Shown: one piece after another, positions 15,644-24,256 of the stretch
Layout of the letters: every line of letters starts with the position of its first letter
Numbering within the stretch: position 1 is the first letter of the stretch
Origin: Aquisphaera giovannonii
Lineage (GTDB): Bacteria > Planctomycetota > Planctomycetia > Isosphaerales > Isosphaeraceae
Assembly: GCF_008087625.1 (NCBI RefSeq)
Contig: NZ_CP042997.1
Location: 10,168,001-10,232,000 of the forward strand
Direction: 5' to 3'
DNA: 64,000 nucleotides
The notes under the pieces: model-generated
The model's input: only the letters and a program-made list of their open reading frames with translations
The model's database searches: none
What the model was told of the DNA's origin: nothing
Made by a program: the position numbers and the translations under genes

Positions 15644-18600
15644 TCAGGCCTGCGCCCGGGGCCCGACGTCGAACGGGGCCGAATCGGCGTGCCGCCGGAG
15701 CCCGGCCTTGATGCGGATCACGTACCGGCCCGGCGCGGTGATGGCCAGGCGGTTGAAGGTCGCCACGCCGTTCTTCGTCCGGGCGAAGACGACGCTGCCC
15801 CGCGCGAGGTGCCCGCGCGACCCCTTGCCGACACGGACGAGGACCAGGCGGACTCGGACGCCGTCCACGAGCTTGCCGGCCCGGTCGAGGACCTGGACGA
15901 CGACCGGCGACAGCGGGCTGCGGGCCGTGCCGCCGGCCGGCGGCGACAGGAACTCGACCGCCGCCGGGGGCAACGGCTGCGGGCGCCCCGGCGCCCCCGC
16001 GAGCGACGCCGGTGGCCCGAAGGAGATCGCGTCCAGCAGGACCGTGCCCGATCCGGACGCGGCCCCCTGGAACGTGATCGTGTGCGCCCCGGGCCCCACG
16101 GAGAAGGGGATGCTGAAGGGCGCGTACTTCGGGCCCTTCGGGTTGATCGTGCCCACCGGCACGCCGTCCACGAGCACGGTCAGCACCTGGGGGGCGCTGT
16201 TCGTCGCCGCCTGGACGGCCACGAGCGAGAGCGTGTAGCTCCCCTGGGCCAGGGTGATCGTCTGGCTGATGCTGCTGCCGCCCTGGATGAAGGCGACCTG
16301 GAGCCCCTGCGGCGCCGGCCCGTTGTTCTTCGTGTAGACGCTGCCGTTGCCCGCGATGCCGGCGAAGCTCGTGCCGCTGGCGTCGGTGAAGGTCCAGGGC
16401 TGGTCCCCCCCCGGCGGCGCGAGCTGGGGCCCGTGCAGGAAGCCGCCGGTGACGTTCGCCACGCCGGTCGGCTGCTCGAAGCCGCCGTCGACGATCGGGC
16501 TGAGCGCGGCGTAGCCGAAGGTGTAGGCGAACGAGCCGCCGACCTCGGAGATCCGGCTCGGGTCCAGGCGATCGGACAGCACGACCACGGGGACGCCGTC
16601 CTGCACGAACATCGCGGCGACCGTGACGACCTCGCCCGGGTCGATGCCCGGGCCGGTCACCTGGACGTTCGAAAGCGGGCCGAGCTTCAGCAGCGTGTTG
16701 TACGCGTCCGGGTCCAGCCCCCGGATGGTGTTCGCGGGCTGGCCCGCCCCCAGGACCGTCCCCGTGCCGACCACCGGGCCGTAGAAGGAGTAGGTATAGC
16801 TCTTGAGGCCAGGCGGGATCTTCGTCAGGGGCGAGGACAGCGTCACCGTGCCGTTCGTGCTGTCGAAGGTCAGGACGGTCGTCCCGATGGGCACGCCGGG
16901 GCCGTTCACGAGCGTCCCGGCGGCGTTGGTGCTGAAGTTGGCGGCGACGAGCTGATTCACCAAGCCCAGGGGCAGGCCGGCGAGGACGCTGGAGCCGGCC
17001 GCCGGGGCCGTCGTCAGCGTCGCCTGCACGGGCCCGTAGTTCGCCGTGTTCGCGAACGGGTATGGGGTCGGCGAGCCCGGATCCTGCGTCGGCAGCCCGC
17101 CCAGCCCGCCCACGCCCACGACGAGGTGCGTCGAGCCCCCGGCGCCCACGTCGCCGATGTCGTCGTCGAGCCCGAACGCGTACGCGGAGAGGCCCAGCTT
17201 CTGGTGGATGAACCAGATGAACGGGTCCAGGTTGTAGACGTTGAAGGCCTGGCCGCCGGCCGCCAGCGCCGGGTCGGGATACCACTGCGACGGGTTGGAG
17301 TACGCCGGGCTCGTGAAGTCCGGCACCCCGCGCAGGGCGGACTTGATCCGGTCCGTGATCGCGGCCTGGATCGCGGCGTTCTGGTCCGGGAGGAAGGCCG
17401 GCCCGACGTTCCCGCCGATGATGTTGCCCAGCAGCGGGATCGCGGCGTTCGGCGTGTTCGGCTTCACCGTCCGGCCCATCGTGCTCATCACCACGTACAC
17501 GTTCTGGGCGAATGCCATGGCGCGGTCGTCGCCGGCCGGGAACGCGTACGTCATGATCGGCGTCAGGCCGCCCGGGTCGTAGCCGACGAGCGACGCGACG
17601 GACGGGCCGGCGAAGTTGAAGCCGTCCACCAGCGCCCCGGCCTGCGACTGGCTGAGGGCGATCGTCCGGTTGTCGGCGCCGACGGCGGTGATCACCCCGT
17701 GCGACGTCCCCTGGGCGTCGGTCACCGCCATGCCCGGCACCAGCCCGGTCGTGGCAGCGGCCAGGACCAGGACGTTCGAGCCGGCGGCGATGCTGCCCTG
17801 CACGGGCGCCGAGGGCGGCGTGGACGCGACGGTCGTCGCGTAGTAATTCGCCCAGCTATACCAGACGCTCGCGATCGCCTTCGCGATCGGATCCGCGGCC
17901 GGCCTGCTGAACGTGAAGACGTGCTTGGGCGGGTCGCTCACGCCGGGCCCCTGGTTCAGGACCACCCCGACGAGCTGATGCGGGTTCGCCGGGTCGAACA
18001 GCATGTCGGTGATGTAGGTCCCGCCGGGCACGGCCTGGCCGTCGATGGCCGTGAGCTGGAACTGGTAGGTCTGGATCCCGCCGGACAGGAGCTCGAGGAG
18101 GTTCTTGTCGGCGTCCGTCGTGTGATGCAGGACGAGCTGAGTTGGGGCCGGGCTGGGGATGTTGGGGTCCGTGTCGCCCCCGGGCGACATCGAGAAGGGG
18201 CCCGTGCCGCCGTCCGTCAACGCGTAGAGCGGGAGGTTCAGGTTGGACCCGTCCGCGAACGTCCTGTCGATGGAGAACGAGGACAGGTTGCTCCCGGTAT
18301 TGAGCGGGCTCTGGAAGAAGAGGTTCTGGCCCGAGGGCAGCTTGATGGTGTCCACCCCCGGGGGCGCGTAGTAGCTCGGATAGCCCTGGCCGCCGAAGTA
18401 CGTGCCCAGGCTGCTGCTGCTGCCGGTGAAGGCCTCGAACGCAGACTGCAGCTCGGTGATCGCCAGCGAGGACCCGACCCAGCCGAAGGGCTTCGATTGC
18501 GAGGTGTTCGGGATGGGGACCTGGCCCGCCTCCAGGGCCACCGGCAGCGCGATGGCGTCCACGTAGGAGACGTCGTAGTTCACCAGGTCGAAGTCATTGG

Positions 18601-19720
18601 CGCTGATATAATTAACCTTATCGGTGTCGAAGCCGATCAGGTAATTGAACCCCGTCCCGACGTTGATCTTGGGGTCGTAGAACGTGCCCCGGAAGCTCAT
18701 CTCGATGAGCTGGAACGGGGCGTCGTTGCTGGGATTCTCGGCCGTCAGGGCGTGGTACCACATCACCACGCCGTTGGCGGCGCTCGAGCCCGCCGTCGTG
18801 ATGGTGTAGCCCGGCTGCGAGTACCGGAGCGTCGACGAGATCGGGGCGTCGCTCGTGAAGGTGAATTGCTGCACGCCCGTCGGCGTCGTGATCGACGTGC
18901 CCGGCGGCGGATTCAGCGTGACCGAGTGCGAGTCGCCCCCCACCGTGATGGTCGTGCCGCCGGGGATGCCCGGGCCGTTCACCTTCATGCCGCTCGCCAG
19001 GTCCGTCGGCGGCGTCCAGTCCGCCGCGGACGGCTCGTAGTCGTTGCTGGCGGCGTTGAAGGCGAAGGACTTGTAGACCGGCGTGAAACTGAGGGTGTTT
19101 CCGCCCACCGAGCCGTAGTAGGTCACCTGGGTGTTCTGGTCGCGGTAGAGGAACGGGTTCCCGTTGCCCCCCGTGCCCTTCAGGTCGCCGCTGTCCGTCG
19201 TGATGATGATGCGGCCGGCGTCCCAGAAGACGAGCGGGACGTTGATCGTGATGGAGCTGCCGGGCAGCAGGCCCATGTAGGTGACCGTCCCGCCGTCTTC
19301 CTGCTGGGTGTAGCCGATGTAGCCGCGATATTCCTGGTTGAGCGCGTCGAACGGGTCGAACATCCCCGTCCCGGTGTAGTCCGGGGCCGGCGTGGGGTCG
19401 CCGGGCGTCGCCGTGCGGTTGTTCGCGTCCTCCAGGAACGGGTAGATCGTCTCGCTGCCGTTGTTCGTGACGGTGATCCGCTTGACGTACTGCTGCGTCG
19501 CGGCGGTCGGGGTGACGAGCCCGCCGTCATACAGCACCCCCTTCACGCCGATGTCCGACGAGACCGTGTCCGACGGCATCACCACGCCCGCCAGCAGCAC
19601 GCGGTCCTCCAGGAACCGGTCGCCGGCCCAGCCCTGCGGCACGCGGTCGCGTCGGGGACGGCCCCAGCTCCGGGATCGAACGCGGCCCCTGGGCCGGATC
19701 AGCCAGTCGGCGAGCGACAT
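15644..19720 (-). CDS. giant surface/secreted protein with LEPR-XLL-like N-terminus
   Basis: A 1358-residue protein rich in Gly, Thr, Ser, Asn and Pro, expected at the cell surface. The N-terminus has basic residues and then GDRFLEDRVLLAGVV, a variant of the planctomycete LEPR-XLL motif, instead of a classical signal peptide. At least three copies of a repeat of the form V-x-GPGI/V-x-x-G-TT (for example VNGPGIPGGTTITVGG and VNGPGVPIGTTVLTFD) are spread along it. The C-terminal third includes a jelly-roll-like section (SPIVDGGFEQPTGVANVTGG; QGGSSISQTITLAQGSYTLS) reminiscent of DUF642/carbohydrate-binding folds, and then an Ig-like domain. No enzyme motif was seen. ATG 19720 follows AAGGGA; upstream in-frame starts lack a ribosome site. 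A frame of over 1700 codons is open on the opposite strand but is an artefact of base composition. Confidence 0.85.
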   Translation of the reverse strand: MSLADWLIRPRGRVRSRSWGRPRRDRVPQGWAGDRFLEDRVLLAGVVMPSDTVSSDIGVKGVLYDGGLVTPTAATQQYVKRITVTNNGSETIYPFLEDANNRTATPGDPTPAPDYTGTGMFDPFDALNQEYRGYIGYTQQEDGGTVTYMGLLPGSSITINVPLVFWDAGRIIITTDSGDLKGTGGNGNPFLYRDQNTQVTYYGSVGGNTLSFTPVYKSFAFNAASNDYEPSAADWTPPTDLASGMKVNGPGIPGGTTITVGGDSHSVTLNPPPGTSITTPTGVQQFTFTSDAPISSTLRYSQPGYTITTAGSSAANGVVMWYHALTAENPSNDAPFQLIEMSFRGTFYDPKINVGTGFNYLIGFDTDKVNYISANDFDLVNYDVSYVDAIALPVALEAGQVPIPNTSQSKPFGWVGSSLAITELQSAFEAFTGSSSSLGTYFGGQGYPSYYAPPGVDTIKLPSGQNLFFQSPLNTGSNLSSFSIDRTFADGSNLNLPLYALTDGGTGPFSMSPGGDTDPNIPSPAPTQLVLHHTTDADKNLLELLSGGIQTYQFQLTAIDGQAVPGGTYITDMLFDPANPHQLVGVVLNQGPGVSDPPKHVFTFSRPAADPIAKAIASVWYSWANYYATTVASTPPSAPVQGSIAAGSNVLVLAAATTGLVPGMAVTDAQGTSHGVITAVGADNRTIALSQSQAGALVDGFNFAGPSVASLVGYDPGGLTPIMTYAFPAGDDRAMAFAQNVYVVMSTMGRTVKPNTPNAAIPLLGNIIGGNVGPAFLPDQNAAIQAAITDRIKSALRGVPDFTSPAYSNPSQWYPDPALAAGGQAFNVYNLDPFIWFIHQKLGLSAYAFGLDDDIGDVGAGGSTHLVVGVGGLGGLPTQDPGSPTPYPFANTANYGPVQATLTTAPAAGSSVLAGLPLGLVNQLVAANFSTNAAGTLVNGPGVPIGTTVLTFDSTNGTVTLSSPLTKIPPGLKSYTYSFYGPVVGTGTVLGAGQPANTIRGLDPDAYNTLLKLGPLSNVQVTGPGIDPGEVVTVAAMFVQDGVPVVVLSDRLDPSRISEVGGSFAYTFGYAALSPIVDGGFEQPTGVANVTGGFLHGPQLAPPGGDQPWTFTDASGTSFAGIAGNGSVYTKNNGPAPQGLQVAFIQGGSSISQTITLAQGSYTLSLVAVQAATNSAPQVLTVLVDGVPVGTINPKGPKYAPFSIPFSVGPGAHTITFQGAASGSGTVLLDAISFGPPASLAGAPGRPQPLPPAAVEFLSPPAGGTARSPLSPVVVQVLDRAGKLVDGVRVRLVLVRVGKGSRGHLARGSVVFARTKNGVATFNRLAITAPGRYVIRIKAGLRRHADSAPFDVGPRAQA

Positions 19721-20173
19721 CGCAGGTCCCTTCACGCGGATGTTCGTCGGTCGGGGCGCATCCCCCACCGGGCTCGGCGGATCGTCGTCGCGACCGGCAA
19801 CGGCCGCCTCTGTCATGGGCCATGCGGCCGCCCGGCCTCCCGACGGCGCGGGTCATCCCCGGCGAGGGGACCATCCCGGGCCTCGGGCGGCGTCCACAAA
19901 GTGTATGCAAGGTGCCTCGCATCGGCAACCTTCGCGAAGATCCTCCCATGTGCCGTCGACGGCCGCCCGGCGGGGGTACCATCCCCCTCGGATGGGGGAG
20001 CCCTCGCCTCCTCGCCCCGGGCGGGCCGCCGTACTCACTCGGCGTCGGCGGGGCCTGGCGATCGAGGCAAAACGAGGGCATCCTATCCCTGGTCTCGACG
20101 GCCGGCATCATCCCGAATCGTCGGGGGGAGGGCCGAGCGGTCTGGCATCCTGAAGCCCAGGAGAGGATTCGCC
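19721..20173. other. divergent intergenic region
   Basis: About 450 bp separating the leftward giant gene from the rightward cytochrome gene; both promoters should be here. No clear promoter pair, repeat or gene was identified. Confidence 0.45.
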
Positions 20174-20728
20174 ATGAGGGGACGTCATGCCGGGATTTTC
20201 GCGATGTCCTGCGCCCTCGCGACGGCCGCCGCCGGGTGCGACCGCGCGGCGCCCGCCGCCCCCGCCGCCTCCGAGCCGGCCGGCCGGGAGGAGCTGGAGG
20301 CCCGCGTCAAGGCGCTCGAGGGGCTGATCCCGGACCAGTCCCACATCATGGCCGACGTGAGCGAGCACTTCACCAACCTCTGGTTCGCCGGCCGGGCCGG
20401 GAACTGGCCGCTCGCCGACTTCTACCTCTCGGAGACCAAGGCGCACCTCCGCTGGGCCGTCCGCCGCATCCCGGTCCGCAAGGACAACCAGGGCCATGAC
20501 GTCGTCCTCGGCAACATCCTCGAGGCGTTCGAGAACACTCAGCTCACGCAGCTCAAGCAGGCCGTCGACCGCAAGGACGGACCCGGCTTCGAGCGGCTCT
20601 ACCGGGAGAGCCTCACCGTCTGCTACTCCTGCCACAAGGCCTCCGACAAGCCCTACCTGAAGCCCCGCGTCCCCGACGAGCCCGCATCCCGGATCATCAC
20701 CTTCGACCCGAACGCCCCGGCCCCCTGA
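20174..20728 (+). CDS. monohaem cytochrome c-like lipoprotein
   Basis: A 184-residue exported protein. The N-terminal MRGRHAGIFAMSCALATAAAGC looks like a lipoprotein signal with Cys22 as the likely lipidated residue (the box AAGC is slightly atypical). A single CxxCH haem site, CYSCH at 150-154, lies near the C-terminus. The preceding helices (SHIMADVSEHFTNLWFAG, FYLSETKAHLRWAVRRIP) make this look like a short helical cytochrome rather than a classical class I cytochrome with N-terminal haem motif. It could carry electrons at the outer face of the membrane; the partner is not visible nearby. ATG 20174 is preceded by AGGAGAGG. Confidence 0.8.
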   Translation: MRGRHAGIFAMSCALATAAAGCDRAAPAAPAASEPAGREELEARVKALEGLIPDQSHIMADVSEHFTNLWFAGRAGNWPLADFYLSETKAHLRWAVRRIPVRKDNQGHDVVLGNILEAFENTQLTQLKQAVDRKDGPGFERLYRESLTVCYSCHKASDKPYLKPRVPDEPASRIITFDPNAPAP

Positions 20729-20853
20729 CCGCCGACCGTCGCGCCGACCCCTCGCGACGAGGGCGGCGGGCCGGGACCGGCCCGGCGCGAGGTCCCCGGC
20801 CACGTGCCGGGCGGTCATCTCCTTGCCCGCCCCCTGCCCCTTCGCTTTCACCG

Positions 20854-21435
20854 ATGGTTTCCATACAATCGCGTCCGGATCACCTTGATGTCGATGCGGG
20901 TGCCGCCGTGCCGAACGACGAATTCCGCGAGGTCATGCTGAAGATCGCCCGTCGCAGCCGGCCCGAGAGGAGGTTGCGCTACCGGGAATCCCTGGGCACG
21001 CAGATGATCGGCACGCTCTCCCTGGCGCTCGGCGCCGTCGCCCTGATGAGGTGGGCCGACATCGGACGCGGGACGATCCTCCTCGGCCGGGCGACCTACG
21101 CGTGGCTCTACGAATCGCCCGATGCGAATGCGACGTTCACCGGGGCCGCCCGGAATGCGACGTTCATCCCGCCCCCCGAATGGACCTTCGCCCGCTACTG
21201 GGGAATCGCCCTGGCCGGGCAGCTACTCGGCATCGCCGGGGTCTGGCGGACGAGGCGGCGCGAGGGGACCTTTTCCTTGCTCTCGGCGCTCGGCATCCTC
21301 GCCTGCACGGCCGCATGCGCCCCGATGTACCTGCTGATCCTCTTCTGCGCGGCCGCCGTCGGCTGGCCATTCCTGCTGGCCGTTGGCGGGGCGGCAATCC
21401 TCATGAAGATCGTCCTGGTCGCATCGAGACGCTAG
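20854..21435 (+). CDS. polytopic membrane protein of unknown function
   Basis: A 193-residue protein with a charged N-terminal region (FREVMLKIARRSRPERRLRY) followed by about four hydrophobic helices, at roughly 51-64, 117-132, 144-165 and 168-190. I recognise no family. The start is uncertain: ATG 20854 has no ribosome site, and GTG 20908 (VPNDEFREVM) is a reasonable alternative that would remove 18 residues; a TACAAT string at 20864-20869 could be a -10 box, which would favour the later start. Confidence 0.65.
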   Translation: MVSIQSRPDHLDVDAGAAVPNDEFREVMLKIARRSRPERRLRYRESLGTQMIGTLSLALGAVALMRWADIGRGTILLGRATYAWLYESPDANATFTGAARNATFIPPPEWTFARYWGIALAGQLLGIAGVWRTRRREGTFSLLSALGILACTAACAPMYLLILFCAAAVGWPFLLAVGGAAILMKIVLVASRR

Positions 21436-21440
21436 CCCCC

Positions 21441-21662
21441 TCACCGGGCTTCGGCCCAGCGGGAGGTCTTCGGTCGATTCGCGGACACGACCTCCCGGGC
21501 GGCCCCCGCGACGGCCCCGACCACGGCACCGACGCAGGCGAGGAAGAGGACGACGACGACGTCCCACGACTGAGCTTGCGGCCTGAGCAGGGCGACCGCG
21601 AGCCCGCCCGCCAGGACGCCCGTGAGCAGCGACACGCCGAGGACGCGAGCAATCACCGCCAT
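21441..21662 (-). CDS. small two-helix membrane protein
   Basis: A 73-residue protein with two hydrophobic segments, VIARVLGVSLLTGVLAGGLA and VVVVLFLACVGAVVGAVAGA, separated by a short loop (LLRPQAQSWD), and a charged tail. ATG 21662 is chosen because GGAGG lies seven bases upstream; the in-frame start at 21758 would run through the operator-like repeats. Function unknown. It faces the preceding membrane protein tail-to-tail with 5 bp between stops. Confidence 0.65.
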   Translation of the reverse strand: MAVIARVLGVSLLTGVLAGGLAVALLRPQAQSWDVVVVLFLACVGAVVGAVAGAAREVVSANRPKTSRWAEAR

Positions 21663-21707
21663 CACAGCGCCTCCGAATACGGCCGGCGAGCGACCGCGGT
21701 CGGTCAA

Positions 21708-21755
21708 CTTTACGCCGCAAAGCAAACGGCAGGCGAAAAACTTTGCACCACAAAG
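21708..21755. promoter_or_regulatory. two operator-like dyads 33 bp apart
   Basis: Two related 15-bp sequences, CTTTACGCCGCAAAG (21708-21722) and CTTTGCACCACAAAG (21741-21755). Both have CTTT/AAAG half-sites; the second is a perfect five-base dyad. Their start-to-start distance of 33 bp is about three helical turns, so a regulator could bind both on one face. They lie 45-95 bp upstream of the small membrane protein gene and 160-205 bp upstream of the Imm21-like gene. Confidence 0.45.
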
Positions 21756-21913
21756 CAAGCAGCATAGCCGTCGCCTGCCATCCGATCAAGTGCCATCGGG
21801 CCCGCGATCCGCCGCGTGATGAGGCCCCCCGACCCGAGCCCCGGGATCCTCGATAGAATGGGCGTGAAGACCTCGGGAGGTTGTCCGTCTCGGGGCGGAG
21901 GGGAGGGCCTGGT

Positions 21914-22492
21914 ATGGACGACCGCATGGTATGGGCAGGGACGGGCGGCGGCCCCCTGATCGCCCTGCCCGCCGAGCTCGCCTCGCACTGGCGCGGAGTC
22001 GAGGGGGCGTGCCACTCCCCGCGGGATCGGGATGGGTGGCGGGAGGGGTTGGACTTCTCGGGCACCGATTATGGCCGGGCCTGTCGCATCGACGGCTACC
22101 TCGGGACTCTCGAAGTCGGGACCGGCCGGGCCTTGATCCTGAATGACGAGCCCATGCCGACCGCCTTCCTCCCGAGGGCGGGGGGCGGCCTCCTCGTCCG
22201 TTGGATGTACGCGGAGGACGAGGGCGAGGTCCTCCGGGCCGTCCGCTCCATCCCCGAGTCGACCTGGGAGGCCACGCCCCACGGCATCGTCGCCTCCCGT
22301 GCGGGCGTCCTGCTCTTCGATTCCGCCTACCCCGGGGACGACCTCCCGACCTCGCCGGGAGAGGTGGCGTCCAGCCCCTGGCTCCGGCTCGCCCTGCCCG
22401 CAGGGACCTACGACGTGGACACGGCCGACCACGCGCCGGACGAGGCGACCCGGTTGATCCTGCATCGGATCCGGAAGACGATATCTCGATGA
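21914..22492 (+). CDS. Imm21-like immunity protein
   Basis: A 192-residue cytoplasmic protein resembling the Imm21 family of polymorphic-toxin immunity proteins. The N-terminal MVWAGTGGGPLIALPAEL, the centre DYGRACRIDGYLGTLEVGTG, and LLVRWMYAEDEGE match the layout I know for that family (W-x-x-x-GGPL, DY-x-RAC, GGLLVRW-x-YA). Such proteins neutralise a cognate secreted toxin. No toxin gene is adjacent, so this is an orphan immunity gene. ATG 21914 follows GGGAGGG; the next ATG at 21926 is possible. Family call is from memory of the pattern, not from a search. Confidence 0.65.
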   Translation: MDDRMVWAGTGGGPLIALPAELASHWRGVEGACHSPRDRDGWREGLDFSGTDYGRACRIDGYLGTLEVGTGRALILNDEPMPTAFLPRAGGGLLVRWMYAEDEGEVLRAVRSIPESTWEATPHGIVASRAGVLLFDSAYPGDDLPTSPGEVASSPWLRLALPAGTYDVDTADHAPDEATRLILHRIRKTISR

Positions 22493-22624
22493 GTCGGAAG
22501 GGCGTGGCGAGGCCCCGGCCGTCCCCGCATGGAAGGGGCGATCCGCCAGGCATCGGCCGACGCACCGAGCCATCGCCGAGCATGACGAGGTGAGAGGCCC
22601 GAATTCCCGTTGAGGAGTGAGCCG

Positions 22625-23491
22625 ATGACCGTGAAGCCGTGCGTGATCGCCACCCTCGCGGCCTGCCTCTGGGCATCCCCCGCGCTCGCGCAGCCGGCAA
22701 CGAGGCCGACGACCTCCGGGCCGCGATACCGGGTGATCGCCTTCTACACCGGCAAGGACGACCTCGCGCACATCAGCTTCGTGAAGGAGGCGAGGGCCTG
22801 GTTCGGCCGGATGGCCGCCGAGCGCAACTTCTCGTTCGAGTCCACGACGGACTGGGACCGGCTCGACGCGGAGGCCCTCGCGCCGTACCGGGCCGTCGTC
22901 TTCCTGGACACGCGGCCGGCGTCGCCGAAGCAGCGGGAGGCCTTCCGCAAGTACATGGAAAACGGCGGCGGCTGGATGGGCTTCCATTTCGCCGCGTTCG
23001 CGCTGACGCCCTCGAAGTACCCGCAGGATTGGGACTGGTACCACGACGAGTTCCTGGGCTCCGGCAGCTACGTGAGCAACACCTGGCGGCCCACCTCGGC
23101 GACCCTCCGCGTGGAGGACGCCCATCACCCCGCGACCGCCGGCCTGCCCGCCACCTTCAAGAGCGCGCCGAACGAGTGGTACCGATGGTCCCGCGACCTG
23201 AGGAAGGACAAGGACATCCAGATCCTCGCGTCCATCGACCCGTCCAGCTTCCCCCTGGGGACCGGCCCGAAGCCCCACGAGATCTGGCACGGCGGATACT
23301 ACCCCGTCGCCTGGACCAATCAGAAATACCGCATGATCTACTTCAACATGGGCCACAACGACATGGACTACGGGAGCAAGCCCGCCAGAGAGCTCTCCTC
23401 CACTTTCGCCAGCGAGCCGGAGGCGCGGATGATCCTGGGCGCCCTGGAATGGCTGGGCACGGGCCAGCCGCCGCAACGCCCCGCACCTTGA
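22625..23491 (+). CDS. secreted ThuA-like protein
   Basis: A 288-residue exported protein of the ThuA-like (trehalose utilisation, GATase-like) fold. The signal peptide is MTVKPCVIATLAACLWASP to ALAQ, cleaved at about residue 22. The ThuA core shows YRVIAFYTGKDDLAHISFVK, YRAVVFLDTRPASPKQREAF, YMENGGGWMGFHFAAFAL and RMIYFNMGHND. The family's role is unclear; members are linked to sugar or glycoside use and are often secreted in planctomycetes. ATG 22625 follows GAGGAG at good spacing. It stands alone between the immunity gene and a repeat cluster. Confidence 0.88.
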   Translation: MTVKPCVIATLAACLWASPALAQPATRPTTSGPRYRVIAFYTGKDDLAHISFVKEARAWFGRMAAERNFSFESTTDWDRLDAEALAPYRAVVFLDTRPASPKQREAFRKYMENGGGWMGFHFAAFALTPSKYPQDWDWYHDEFLGSGSYVSNTWRPTSATLRVEDAHHPATAGLPATFKSAPNEWYRWSRDLRKDKDIQILASIDPSSFPLGTGPKPHEIWHGGYYPVAWTNQKYRMIYFNMGHNDMDYGSKPARELSSTFASEPEARMILGALEWLGTGQPPQRPAP

Positions 23492-23980
23492 TTCACGCCT
23501 GCGGAGGCAATCCGTCGCCGCTTGGGAATGGTTCGCGAATCCTTCGACTCTTTCGGTTCATCCGGCTGGAGCGTGCGCCAAGTGTCGTATCGGGCTATCG
23601 GAGTCGTGATCGCCGGCCGTCCGGGTGGCTGCGGCAGAGCCGGAGGCGATGCCGCGGGATCGCCGCGGCTCGCGGGCGAGCCCGCGCCGCCCGCTCCGGC
23701 CCCGGCGATCCCGTGGCGTCGCTGCGCTTCCGCCACAGCCACCCGAGGGGGATCGCCGGCCGTCGCTCCGGGGAGGCAGCCGGATGTCCGGGTGGCCGCG
23801 GCAGAGCCGGAGGCGATGCCGCGGGATCGCCGCGGCCCGAGGGCCTACCATCGGACGTGACGCCAGCCCGGCCGTGGCGTCGCGGCAGGGCCCGGACGCC
23901 GCGCGCTTCAGCCGGATGAGCCATAAGATGAGGGGGGCCTTGCGATCCTCTTCCATCCGATCCAGGAGGCCGTTTACTCC
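23492..23980. other. intergenic region holding a repeat cluster
   Basis: About 490 bp with no gene; its middle is occupied by three copies of a palindromic repeat in alternating orientation (listed separately). Confidence 0.6.
23619..23835. repeat. cluster of dispersed inverted repeats with GGGTGGC-GCGG ends
   Basis: Two direct 50-bp copies (23619-23668 and 23786-23835) differ at a single base. Between them, about 23706-23755, is a diverged copy in the opposite orientation (contains GATCCCGTGGCG and CAGCCACCC). The same family is at 60723-60847 and, split by the insertion sequence, at 10107-10207 with 11657-11680. It resembles REP/BIME-like elements. Confidence 0.75.
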
Positions 23981-24196
23981 ATGGCACGAAAGAAGGGCGT
24001 GGTGGATGGGGACGAGGCGTTCACCTGGCCCGCGATCGCCGGCTCCTCCGACACCCGGCCGAGACTCGGCCTGCTCGGGCAGTCCGGCATGCTCGAGCAC
24101 TTCGACGTCACCTTCCTCGCCGGCTTCCCCGGCGTCGAGATCCGCCCCGGGCCCGCGTTCCCGGGCACCCGGCACGTCCGGCGCGGGCGTCACTGA
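23981..24196 (+). CDS. small protein of unknown function
   Basis: A 71-residue reading starting MARKKGVVDGDEAFTWPAIAG and ending with a basic tail. G/C third positions dominate, and AGGAGG lies 11 bp before the ATG, which are the reasons to call it. It has no signal peptide or membrane helix and I recognise no family; it may also be a fragment of a larger protein. It converges on the TPR-kinase gene with 60 bp between stops. Confidence 0.5.
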   Translation: MARKKGVVDGDEAFTWPAIAGSSDTRPRLGLLGQSGMLEHFDVTFLAGFPGVEIRPGPAFPGTRHVRRGRH

Positions 24197-24256
24197 GATC
24201 GCGGGACGTCGGGGGCCAGGACGGCCCGCCCGAATTGTCCCCGGGCGGTCCTCCGG

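Noticed and set aside
15437-20728. A 1763-codon open frame on the plus strand
   Set aside because: It lies opposite the 1358-residue surface protein gene and its residues are Arg/Gly/Val/Asp-rich composition artefacts; only its last 184 codons, the cytochrome gene from 20174, are real.
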